Below are positions 1-7,687 of a stretch of DNA of 64,000 nucleotides, piece after piece; positions within the stretch are counted from its first letter, which is position 1; each line of letters begins with the position of its first letter. The position numbers were made by a program, and so were the translations under genes. The notes under the pieces were generated by a model. It had not been told where the DNA came from, did no database searches, and worked only from the letters and a program-made list of their open reading frames with translations. The stretch covers positions 124,001 to 188,000 of the forward strand of contig VXNY01000029.1 in the NCBI GenBank assembly GCA_009840305.1. Direction: 5' to 3'. The DNA is from Gammaproteobacteria bacterium (GTDB lineage: Bacteria; Pseudomonadota; Gammaproteobacteria; Pseudomonadales; Azotimanducaceae).

Positions 1-1202
1 TGCCTACCACTCATGGACCATATTCCCTCGGTAACAGCGATCTCTCTGTATTCGACCGGAAGCACATCCAACTGTTCTAGCACTTCCATGGGTCTTCCAC
101 CGACCCAATATTTAATCACACGTTCTTCCAAACGTTTCCTAAGTCGATCGTCGGGGACGTTCGTCATCGCGTTCAGAGCGGCGAGTGGATCCTTGAAACA
201 CCATCTTCCAGCGAGTTCGAACAGAACCGTACGTGCAGTTTCGTGAAACAGTTGCAGTGCGTGTTCGAAGACGACACCAATTTCATCAGTATCCAATCGA
301 TCGGATAGAACTCGGCTAATCAGGCCAGTGCGAGTACGACGATCTTGAATCGAGTTAGCTAGTTCTGCAAACTTGGAGTATCCGTCCTTCTCAATTACTG
401 CCATCCCGATTTGCTGGAGCTGATATCGTTCGTCGTCGCCAACATTCTCAATGCTCAGCACTTCCTTCCATGCTTCGATCGGGTTATCGAGAGGTTTGTC
501 ATTCTCAATCTTTTCCAGCACGAAAGTCGAGGTGTAGGGATTCACTTGCAACCGTTCCGCTAATTGCAACTTCGCATCGTCAGAAAGCTCCCACGCGGCT
601 CGAAATATCTGTTCAATAACCGTTGATGTTCCCTCCCAACTGAGGCTAGGAACGTGTTGTTCACCAAAATTCAGCGCGTCATCAAGGTCAATCGCGGACC
701 ATTCACGATAAATCAGAGAAACGAAATGTTCATACAGACTTTTGGGAAATGACTCAGCGTAAGTGAGAGCTTGGATTGGATCAAGTGTGGCAAATTTGCG
801 AAAAATCTGAGTCTGCGTCGACTGCAACCGTTCAACACCTTGAAGATCGTGCGACTGGTCAAGTAAATCTATTAACATCGATACGTTTGCGTTGTTCAAC
901 AGATCGTCGAGCGCTAGGGAACTTTCAAAGTAAGTTTGCAACTTGAAAATCGATGCTAGATTGGACGACATCCTTGGTCCTTGATCAGATTCCCTGCTCT
1001 CAGTTTCGTCTACGGGTGCGACATGGTGAGGAGTATCTGACCCACTCTCGTCAGCGGTGGAATTCGTTTGCACACCTTCATCATGGAAGGGATTGAAGAG
1101 AATTAGAGCCCCAACGCACAGGACGACGGACAATCCTGTTCCAATCAGATAGGGTACAAGTTGAAAATGCAACCCAGAATTTCTACGGTCTTGATTAGTC
1201 AC
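1..1202 (-). CDS. Membrane-anchored helical-repeat protein, family member 1 (3' end cut by window edge)
   Basis: About 400 codons are visible and the reading frame is open to position 1, so the C-terminus lies outside the window. I chose the GTG at 1202 because an AGAGAG stretch sits about 8 nt upstream; an in-frame GTG at 1211 is possible and a stop closes the frame just above it. The protein starts with a short basic stretch (DRR), then a hydrophobic segment at about residues 15-36, then a polar acidic linker, then helical repeats with the family pattern of Trp/Ala followed by Asp-Pro and Ala (for example FATLDPIQAL, REWSAIDLDDAL). This predicts an N-in, C-out inner-membrane anchor with a periplasmic repeat domain. 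It is homologous to the gene just upstream (1294-3081), 91 nt away and in the same orientation. Function is unknown. Confidence 0.85.
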   Translation of the reverse strand, partial: MTNQDRRNSGLHFQLVPYLIGTGLSVVLCVGALILFNPFHDEGVQTNSTADESGSDTPHHVAPVDETESRESDQGPRMSSNLASIFKLQTYFESSLALDDLLNNANVSMLIDLLDQSHDLQGVERLQSTQTQIFRKFATLDPIQALTYAESFPKSLYEHFVSLIYREWSAIDLDDALNFGEQHVPSLSWEGTSTVIEQIFRAAWELSDDAKLQLAERLQVNPYTSTFVLEKIENDKPLDNPIEAWKEVLSIENVGDDERYQLQQIGMAVIEKDGYSKFAELANSIQDRRTRTGLISRVLSDRLDTDEIGVVFEHALQLFHETARTVLFELAGRWCFKDPLAALNAMTNVPDDRLRKRLEERVIKYWVGGRPMEVLEQLDVLPVEYREIAVTEGIWSMSGR

Positions 1203-1293
1203 AACACGCACTCTCTATCATGAAACAGAAACGTATGCGAACACTTAGAGCGCACTTTCTGAGGATCGTAGTGTGAGTTGAATAGCATTGAAC

Positions 1294-3081
1294 TTATTCG
1301 AAAGTTCGAATTTCTTCGAGTTGTTCATCGGTGAAGTATCGATGCGCATCTGCACCGAAGCCTGTGTCCCAAATCAGATATCTGGCAGCTTCTTGTTGAT
1401 ACTTGGGTTTAGGAAGGAGATCTAGAATTTCAGACAGTTCTACTCGATCTGTGTTATAGATTGCGTTGATTATTTCTCGGAAGTAGTCGTCCTGAAACGA
1501 CTCAGGTAATTCTGAGCCTAGTTCGATTGCGGCCGTTGAATCGTACTTATTCGCCAAAGCACGCCCTAGTTCAGAGTATGCTCTTTTCTTCGTGTCTTCG
1601 TGATCTCGGACATGAGGTAACATTTCGGTGGCTCGATGTACATCGGTCCGCGCTAGAATCCGAATGACTTCGTACTCCAATCCCAATTGACCTTCGGCAA
1701 TCGATTGATTCAATGCGGTGCTCAATGCTAAATCGGGATCCTTTTCCACGAGTGCCGGCATGACACTTTGCAATAACGCTGGATGTAGCGATTCTTCTTG
1801 CAAACCTATCCAATTGAGTGCTGCACGAGTATCTGAAGTAGCCCACTCTTCAACGAGAGCCCCACCCAGTTCTTCCACACCGTTCGGGACACTGTTCAGA
1901 AGGTCCACTGCATCTGCAGGGGACTTCCGAACAATTTGTTTCAAAGCGTTGCCCTGTATCCATTGAAGAGTAAAACCGGACAAATATTTGGACAGGTTTG
2001 GAAACGCCTCGTACGGCGCATTCTCAGCCCAGGCAAATCCGATGTTTTGCAGTAAGTTCTCTTTTATATACGTAGGACGAATATCAAATTCGGACACGGT
2101 GTCAAACGCTGTAGCTGGATCAGTTTCTGCCCACTCGCCCACGACTAGGAAAGCCGCGGCCTTGCGCGCATTTTCTTTAAACTCATTGACTAATTCGAAA
2201 GCTCGGCGTGGATCATCTTTAGCGATCGGTGTAAGAATTGGATCGAGAATGCCCATTGGAGAGTCCATCTCGGGTATCGAATCCATTGCTTCAAAAACGA
2301 CATCGAAACCTTCGCGGGCTACCCAAAGTTCGAGGACGGTGGCGAGGGAAGAAATTTGAAAATTATCAGGTTGGGCATCTTCCAGAAGAGCGTTCCAAGC
2401 AGATTCTGGATCGTTGAATGCACTATAGATTTGAACTTGCTCCAAGACGTCGCCACCAATGGATTCGTGTCCGAACTCAAGCGCGAGTTCCTGAATACGA
2501 TCTTCTGAAAAATCGTCGCGTATTCTTAGTATCGCGCCCAAAGCAGTGCGTTGGTCCGCGCTACCGAGAGTTTTCGAGTGTGCAATAGCTGTATCTACAT
2601 CGGCGGTTGCCCACTCAAGAAAGATTGCGTTAACAATCGGTGCGCGTCGATTCCATGCGATATCGAACGTGTGTTGCATCGCTGTCACGGGATTAATGAC
2701 AGCAAAACGACGGAAAATTTCGATTTGAGTACTTAGTCTTCGGTCATCGGGACGAATTGCCTTAGCTTGTTCGAGTAGTGAGATCACGTGTTGTTGATCC
2801 GCCGAAGACAGCAATGTACGAAGAGCTACCGCTCTTGTATAGTCATCGGTAAAGGTATCGAGGCTTTTAAGGTCTTTCGGACGAGGTGTCTTAGGTTCTG
2901 AACTTTCATCTGATTGAGATGGGAGTGCTGTCGGAGCAACGTTGTCTGGCGAATCTGCGGTGATTTGCTCATCGTCATTCGAGAGCAATCCGTAGGTCAA
3001 CAGACTGATTCCACACAACAATACTGGACCTAACAAGCCCACGCAAAACCAAGTAATGACGTGGAGGCGGCGACCTTCCAT
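1294..3081 (-). CDS. Membrane-anchored helical-repeat protein, family member 2
   Basis: 595 residues. A basic N-terminus (MEGRRLH) precedes one hydrophobic segment at about residues 8-32, then an acidic Ser/Pro-rich linker to about residue 75, then alpha-helical repeats to the C-terminus. Repeat units carry WA-x2-D/N-P-x2-A (WAETDPATAFDTV, WAENAPYEAF) and LP/VP turns. The C-terminal half holds the family block ALNWI, then EKDPDLAL, GLE, MLPHVRD and the terminal TDEQLEEI signature. The family is shared with the genes at 1, 7688, 16213, 18194, 50998 and 52794. It is followed by member 1 and probably co-transcribed with it. The repeats resemble TPR/HEAT-type solenoids, suggesting a protein-binding scaffold in the periplasm; that role is inference only. 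Confidence 0.9.
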   Translation of the reverse strand: MEGRRLHVITWFCVGLLGPVLLCGISLLTYGLLSNDDEQITADSPDNVAPTALPSQSDESSEPKTPRPKDLKSLDTFTDDYTRAVALRTLLSSADQQHVISLLEQAKAIRPDDRRLSTQIEIFRRFAVINPVTAMQHTFDIAWNRRAPIVNAIFLEWATADVDTAIAHSKTLGSADQRTALGAILRIRDDFSEDRIQELALEFGHESIGGDVLEQVQIYSAFNDPESAWNALLEDAQPDNFQISSLATVLELWVAREGFDVVFEAMDSIPEMDSPMGILDPILTPIAKDDPRRAFELVNEFKENARKAAAFLVVGEWAETDPATAFDTVSEFDIRPTYIKENLLQNIGFAWAENAPYEAFPNLSKYLSGFTLQWIQGNALKQIVRKSPADAVDLLNSVPNGVEELGGALVEEWATSDTRAALNWIGLQEESLHPALLQSVMPALVEKDPDLALSTALNQSIAEGQLGLEYEVIRILARTDVHRATEMLPHVRDHEDTKKRAYSELGRALANKYDSTAAIELGSELPESFQDDYFREIINAIYNTDRVELSEILDLLPKPKYQQEAARYLIWDTGFGADAHRYFTDEQLEEIRTFE

Positions 3082-3638
3082 ATGTGAGTACGGTTACTAC
3101 GGTTACAAATACCGTTTCTATTTTATAACAACATCGAAGCAAGTACGTTCGTAACAGAGCTGGAGGAGACTAATTGATGCTATCTGAGTTAATTATGGAT
3201 TGCTGGCTTAAATCTGGACGGACGGATCACTGGAAGTTGGAGAGTAACTATTACTACTCTACGAACTCCTGCATCTTCCCCTCGCACGTACAGATGGTAC
3301 AAGCTTGACTCTCCGAATACTCTTCTATTCACCAAAGTAACCAAAAGGTACGCTCAACAATCTCCTAGAGTATGTGCTTCGCTGAAACCCGATTCAAAGA
3401 AATAGAAAACACTCAATCAATCAAATCTTTTATTGGGTTCGACCAGACCGTATCTAGGATCCCAATTTTGTGTACTAGGACATGGCGACACATTTGATAT
3501 AGCACTTGAATGCGGGTTTAGAAAAGTACTTAGTCTTGGAAGACTGTCATCTGCTTGCGAGCGCGCACTGTTTTTGTGAAGAACCTTCCCATAGTGAGTT
3601 CTCGTTGTATCTAGCGAACTAGACATGGATATTGAGAT
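3082..3638. other. Intergenic region between divergent genes
   Basis: This 557-bp stretch separates the minus-strand repeat-protein pair from the plus-strand secreted protein, so it should hold two divergent promoters. I cannot place them with confidence. A short reading frame with a good Shine-Dalgarno sequence lies at 3177-3308 and is listed separately. A minus-strand frame at 3417-3626 (69 codons) has no recognisable domain, signal peptide or family resemblance and is not called. Confidence 0.4.
3177..3308 (+). CDS. Possible 43-residue small protein
   Basis: ATG at 3177 is preceded by CTGGAGGAG, a near-consensus Shine-Dalgarno sequence about 8 nt upstream. The frame encodes 43 residues (starting MLSELIMDCWLK) and ends in TGA at 3306. 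There is no membrane segment or recognisable domain. The only support is the ribosome-binding site and its position in an otherwise empty 557-bp gap, so it could be chance. Confidence 0.15.
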   Translation: MLSELIMDCWLKSGRTDHWKLESNYYYSTNSCIFPSHVQMVQA

Positions 3639-6023
3639 ATGAGATTTCGAATGACCCTAGTATTGACTCTAGTACTTTTGAGTTATGGATTGAGTGGAGC
3701 AGAGCCAAATATCTTGAAGGTGAGCGTCCACACTGAAAGTCTCGACGATAACGAGACTTGGGTAGGCGTGTTTGAAGAGGGCGTGACTCTCTCATCTGAT
3801 TCAATTTCTTGGAGTCGTGAGAGTACACCTGAATTCTTTGTTACCGTCTCAAGTGAACGCGACATCTCCTTAGTCTTTCTAAAGAAAAACTGCGTTCCCA
3901 TCGTTCAATCACTCACTTCAGAACTCTTGGAGGCAGGGCTTAATCTCAAATTCTCTAGAGGAGTCTCGATTTTTGGTGTGGTAACCATGGTATCTGGAGA
4001 AAGTCTACCTGAGGGTAGAGTATCAATCGATCGATTGCATGACGTTGAGTTCAACACACCCTATCCTGAGCTGTTGTCATGGGAAATCGAAGACGACGGT
4101 ACCTTCGAAATTCATGGATTGAGACCGAACTTCGAGTATCTGGTAACAGCTGACGCACCTGGCTTCATGCCGGCGATTGCCGAGACGACTCTCTCCACGG
4201 ACGAAACGCGCCGAGAAGTTAATTTTCAGCTAGCAGAGGCTACATTCATTACCGGTCACATTGTGGATCGCTTTGGAACCAAGATTCGCGTAGAGCTTGA
4301 TGCGGTAGTCTCTCCTTTGGAAAGCCAGACAACGGATGTACATACAGAGTTTGATGACGACGACGACTTTCGAATCGGTCCATTTGCCGAGGGTGCCGCC
4401 ATCGCGCTGACAGCACATGACGATCTTGATCGAAGGTCGAAAGTGGTTGAGGTACAAACTCCGACCGACAACGTAAAACTGTTAGTACTTCGCTGGATAC
4501 CGTTCTCTGGCACGGTGCAAAACGAGGAAACTGGCGAAGCCGTGGAGGAGTTTCAAATAATACGTCCAGATATCGAAGGTGGGAGTGGAATCAATATATC
4601 TGATCCAAACGGTCATTTTGAAATAGAGATCGACGAATTGGCCCCCGCAGTCTCGATTATCGCTACGGGTTTTTTATATTGGGAAAGCAGTCGTTACATG
4701 CAGCTCAAAGAACGCGATTCGTATGACTTAGGTATTGTTGAACTGAAACCAGCTCATACCATCCGCGGTCGAGTGTTGGACAGTACTTCGCGGTTGCCGA
4801 TTGAAGACGCTGTGTTAAGAAGAATCCAGCGTCAAGGAATAAATTTTTCCATTTGGATTTTCAACAATGTAATCACTACGACAGATTCTGATGGAGAGTT
4901 TGAACTGTCTGGCTTTTCCTCGGATGGGGACGAGCTTCGGGTAGGAGCAGACGGGTATCAGATAGCTTTCGTACCCTTAGATGACGTCGAGTCCTACTTA
5001 GAGATTGAATTGGAACCATCGAACGGGAGCATCTCTGGTCGCGTGGTGTCTGGTGATGGCACCCCGATCCATCCAGCGTGGGTGTCCATCGGTAGGCAGG
5101 GTTATCACAGAAACGAAGAAGACGGCACGTTTTCATTTATTTGGCTTAAGGGCACATATCAAGTTAGCGCGTCGGCCATTATCGGCGAATCTGACGTGTT
5201 AGAGGTGATAGTCGAGAACGAGCAGCATATTTCCGATATCGAGTTAGTGATCCACGAAAAGGGACGCGTCCATGGAACGGTGACAGGTCTGTTGGATGGG
5301 GAGAGCGCATCGGTAGGAGTCGCCGGTAGGTGGGGCGGCGTTCAGTCCGATGGAACGTACGAAGTTCACGGCGTTCCAATTGGAGAACATTTGGTCACAT
5401 GTGTAACAACTAAAGGCCGAAAGACATCTGCAACCGTAGAAATGAATGAGACGATGGAAGCTCAAATCGACTTTGTCTTTGAAGGAACGTCTTCAATCTC
5501 TGGGCGAGTTACATTAGCGGGTCAACCAGCTACTGAACTTGAAGTGCGGGCAACACCTATAGATGAGAATCACTCAGGTGGTCAGTCTGAAACTGTCGGA
5601 GACGGCACATATTTGATCGAGGGACTGGTTGAGGGTGACTATATGATCCATGTAATTTCGCGCGGTATTTCACAACAGGCGTTTGTATCGGGTGAGACAC
5701 AAGTCGATATTGATCTAGGATCTACCGAACTATCGGGGCGTATACAAGCTTCAGAGTCTGTGCGCGGCGTGCATGTATACCTGACAGGTTCTGGGGACGA
5801 AGGCAGATTCCAAATGCACACTACCGTCGATGAGAAGGGTTTCTATCGATTCTCGGGAATCGCAAGCGGAAGCTACGAAGTAACTGTATACCACGAGAAT
5901 TTCAAAACAGTAACACGTACTGTAGAAGTTGAATCCTCTGTGCAAGACGTCGATTTTCAGATTCAATCAAAAGATCAAAAAGACAAAGAAGTCTTGACCA
6001 AATTTGAGCAAAACGGTTTGTAA
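3639..6023 (+). CDS. Secreted protein of repeated carboxypeptidase-regulatory-like (beta-sandwich) modules
   Basis: 794 residues. An N-terminal signal peptide (MRFRMTLVLTLVLL, likely cleaved after LSGA) sends it to the periplasm or beyond. The rest is a string of about seven beta-sandwich modules of the CarboxypepD_reg / Cna-B-like type. Each is recognisable by a turn with D-G-x-F/Y, then a hydrophobic stretch, Gly, and often Y-x-V: EDDGTFEIHGL, DSDGEFELSGF, EEDGTFSFIWL, QSDGTYEVHGV, GDGTYLIEGL and EKGFYRFSGI. SGRV/RGRV motifs mark module starts. No peptidase catalytic domain, TonB-dependent barrel or C-terminal anchor is visible. Such arrays usually act as structural spacers or adhesion/carbohydrate-binding scaffolds; the role here is unknown. 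It is monocistronic, facing a minus-strand tRNA downstream. Confidence 0.8.
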   Translation: MRFRMTLVLTLVLLSYGLSGAEPNILKVSVHTESLDDNETWVGVFEEGVTLSSDSISWSRESTPEFFVTVSSERDISLVFLKKNCVPIVQSLTSELLEAGLNLKFSRGVSIFGVVTMVSGESLPEGRVSIDRLHDVEFNTPYPELLSWEIEDDGTFEIHGLRPNFEYLVTADAPGFMPAIAETTLSTDETRREVNFQLAEATFITGHIVDRFGTKIRVELDAVVSPLESQTTDVHTEFDDDDDFRIGPFAEGAAIALTAHDDLDRRSKVVEVQTPTDNVKLLVLRWIPFSGTVQNEETGEAVEEFQIIRPDIEGGSGINISDPNGHFEIEIDELAPAVSIIATGFLYWESSRYMQLKERDSYDLGIVELKPAHTIRGRVLDSTSRLPIEDAVLRRIQRQGINFSIWIFNNVITTTDSDGEFELSGFSSDGDELRVGADGYQIAFVPLDDVESYLEIELEPSNGSISGRVVSGDGTPIHPAWVSIGRQGYHRNEEDGTFSFIWLKGTYQVSASAIIGESDVLEVIVENEQHISDIELVIHEKGRVHGTVTGLLDGESASVGVAGRWGGVQSDGTYEVHGVPIGEHLVTCVTTKGRKTSATVEMNETMEAQIDFVFEGTSSISGRVTLAGQPATELEVRATPIDENHSGGQSETVGDGTYLIEGLVEGDYMIHVISRGISQQAFVSGETQVDIDLGSTELSGRIQASESVRGVHVYLTGSGDEGRFQMHTTVDEKGFYRFSGIASGSYEVTVYHENFKTVTRTVEVESSVQDVDFQIQSKDQKDKEVLTKFEQNGL

Positions 6024-6096
6024 CGAGCAAAATGAATCGCGTACGAGCTAAAGCAACAGAGTAATAGGTTCATACGCGAGTTTTGCGCTCGTAGCA

Positions 6097-6415
6097 TGGT
6101 GCCCGGGGCCGGAATCGAACCGGCACGGAGTTACCTCCGAGGGATTTTCGTACCACTACAACTTTCGTCGCGGATCGCGTTGATCGTTCGTGGTCTGGAC
6201 TTTCTCTTCACCTTCCTGATTGAATTTGAAAGAAGGGGGAGCCGTCAAGTCTCTACACTTTCAATAGCAAAAATAACCACTGCTTAGCTCGGGATTGCCA
6301 CAGTCTCACGGACTGAAGGTTCCCCGAATTTGACTCCATTCATGGTAGGCGTCGCCACCTACATGCTCAAATTTTCGGTTAAGTCCCTTGCGTCTACCTA
6401 TTTCGCCACCCGGGC
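6097..6415 (-). tRNA. tRNA-Leu(UAA) interrupted by a group I intron
   Basis: Read on the minus strand, the 5' exon (6415-6381) starts GCCCGGG and ends GGGACTT. The 3' exon (6148-6097) starts AAAATCCCT and ends CCCGGGCACCA with an encoded CCA. Joining them gives an 87-nt class II tRNA: a 7-bp acceptor stem, an AGGGA/TCCCT anticodon stem around the loop CUUAAAA, a long variable arm (GGAG-GTAA-CTCC) and a T arm with TTCGATT. The anticodon is UAA. The 232-nt insertion lies between U34 and A35, the same place as the cyanobacterial and plastid trnL-UAA intron. A second tRNA-Leu gene lies divergently about 190 bp away. Confidence 0.93.
6149..6380 (-). ncRNA. Group I intron (subgroup IC3-like) within tRNA-Leu(UAA)
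   Basis: The upstream exon ends in U and the intron ends in G (6149), as required for group I splicing. Core strands are visible on the minus strand in the right order: P (TCAAATTCGGGGAACC, about 6319-6334), Q (GGCAATCCCGAGC, 6287-6299), R (GTGTAGAGACTTGACGGC, 6241-6258) and S (AAGAGAAAGTCC, 6197-6208). P and Q can pair (CGGG/CCCG). R and S share the GACTT/AAGTC P7 pairing. The start AACCGAAAATTTGAGC also resembles the cyanobacterial tRNA-Leu intron. There is no room for a homing endonuclease at 232 nt, so the element is a minimal ribozyme. Confidence 0.9.
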
Positions 6416-6601
6416 AATGGGCTTTCGAATCAGGTCAATCTATTTTAAGAAAGGAACTCGGTTGAAAGTCTCAATCAAGCTTTATTCAGAACACTAGAAT
6501 ATTGCGGTTAGTTTGCATGTACGAAACTTACATTAAGCATAGCTGTGAAGACACAAAGCCTGTCTAGACATCATTTGATTTCTAATGACTTGTGAGTGGC
6601 C

Positions 6602-6686
6602 GCCCAGGTGTTGGAACTGGCAGACAAGCAGGATTTAGGTTCCTGTGCCTTCGGGCGTGAGGGTTCGACTCCCTCCCTGGGCACCA
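6602..6686 (+). tRNA. tRNA-Leu(UAG)
   Basis: An 85-nt class II tRNA with GCCCAGG/CCTGGGC acceptor stem and encoded CCA. The anticodon stem CAGGA/TCCTG encloses TTTAGGT, giving anticodon UAG (CUA/CUN leucine codons). A variable arm (GCCTTCGGGC) and T arm GAGGG-TTCGACT-CCCTC are clear. It lacks an intron, unlike the divergent tRNA-Leu(UAA). Confidence 0.95.
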
Positions 6687-6735
6687 ACAAACGTGGACCT
6701 TCATTCATCTATAACTCGTAACCGCATCTAAAGAA

Positions 6736-7404
6736 GTGCACATCATTTCTCCTGACCAAGTTGACTTGGGAAGTCTTAAGATTCCGGAGACCGATCGGCT
6801 AAGTCTTGTGGTCATCCGAGTAAAGGACTACACGAACTCGCTCTCGAAAGAGGAAAGATCTTACGCGAACACCGTGAATGAAGTCCGACGGAAACAGTAT
6901 TCATCGGGTCGGCGCGCTGTTCAGCTAGGTCTGAGTTCCCTCAATGTGACCGAGATTCCTATTCTCTTTGACGATCGTAAGCCAACTTGGCCGGTATCCA
7001 TAGTTGGAAGCATAGCTCATTCCCAAAGTCTTGCGGTCGCACTGGTCGGATTCAAACAGGACTTTCTCGGGGTGGGCATCGACATTCTACCGAAGCAAGC
7101 GGTTTCTGATAAAGTGCGAGAACGTATATTGCTTGACGAAGAACTAAAGACTGTGGCGGAGGGAAGTTGTAGAGATTGGCAAACGTTGTTTTTTTGCGCG
7201 AAAGAAGCCATTTACAAAGCTAGTAATCCAGAAACAGACGAATTTCTTGGATTTAAAGATGTTTGCGTACGCTTAAATCAGTTGGCCACTGAATACTCAG
7301 CGGAAACTGCACTACCCAAACGTTCTTCTGATATAGTCGCTAGCGGTCGAGGTTATGTGTTTTCCGTGGAAAACCACTGGTTTACGGTGTTTCTTATTCC
7401 ATAG
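6736..7404 (+). CDS. 4'-phosphopantetheinyl transferase (Sfp/EntD-type)
   Basis: 222 residues from a GTG at 6736. The family transfers 4'-phosphopantetheine from CoA to a serine of carrier proteins (ACP, PCP). Diagnostic features in order are RKQYSSGRRAVQLGL near residue 55, a P-x-WP and SIAHS motif (the H-S substrate-binding block) near residue 95, GVGIDI around residue 114 with the Mg-binding Asp, and FCAKEAIYKA around residue 155 with the second acidic site (W/F-x-x-KE-A-x-x-K). Length fits the Sfp class rather than the short AcpS class. No polyketide or peptide synthetase is visible in the window, so the carrier protein lies elsewhere. It starts about 50 nt after tRNA-Leu(UAG) and may share its promoter. 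Confidence 0.88.
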   Translation: MHIISPDQVDLGSLKIPETDRLSLVVIRVKDYTNSLSKEERSYANTVNEVRRKQYSSGRRAVQLGLSSLNVTEIPILFDDRKPTWPVSIVGSIAHSQSLAVALVGFKQDFLGVGIDILPKQAVSDKVRERILLDEELKTVAEGSCRDWQTLFFCAKEAIYKASNPETDEFLGFKDVCVRLNQLATEYSAETALPKRSSDIVASGRGYVFSVENHWFTVFLIP

Positions 7405-7586
7405 CGGCACGGTCGATGAACAATTGAGGACGCCGTTTAAACGGATTTGTAGTGCATACGGTCTCCGTTCCAATTTGACTCTTCGAGCTTGAGACGCAAA
7501 TTCTGTAAATTCTGGTGTACGAATTCACACGAGGTTGATTCTTCGACTACAGAAAAAATTTAAGAAAGCAAGCGAAAACTCGCTGA

Positions 7587-7620
7587 CAGTTGAATACGAA
7601 CAAGTTTTGTTCGACAACTG
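7587..7620. repeat. Inverted repeat upstream of a repeat-family gene
   Basis: CAGTTG and GAACAA are mirrored by TTGTTC and CAACTG, giving two 6-bp arms separated by a small internal loop and a 4-nt apical loop. It lies 68 bp before the ATG at 7688, in the 283-bp gap after the phosphopantetheinyl transferase. It could be an operator, an mRNA hairpin or a weak terminator; no T-run follows, so termination is less likely. Confidence 0.3.
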
Positions 7621-7687
7621 TTGAAACCTTTTAGTTTGATGGAGCATCTACTTCGTTTTTCATTGGGACTTTCACTAGGAGAGATGT

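Noticed and set aside
3417-3828. Two minus-strand frames of 69 codons
   Set aside because: No signal, domain or convincing ribosome-binding site; one overlaps the start of the secreted protein gene.
6096-6287. 63-residue frame on the plus strand
   Set aside because: It lies wholly over the intron-containing tRNA-Leu gene on the other strand.
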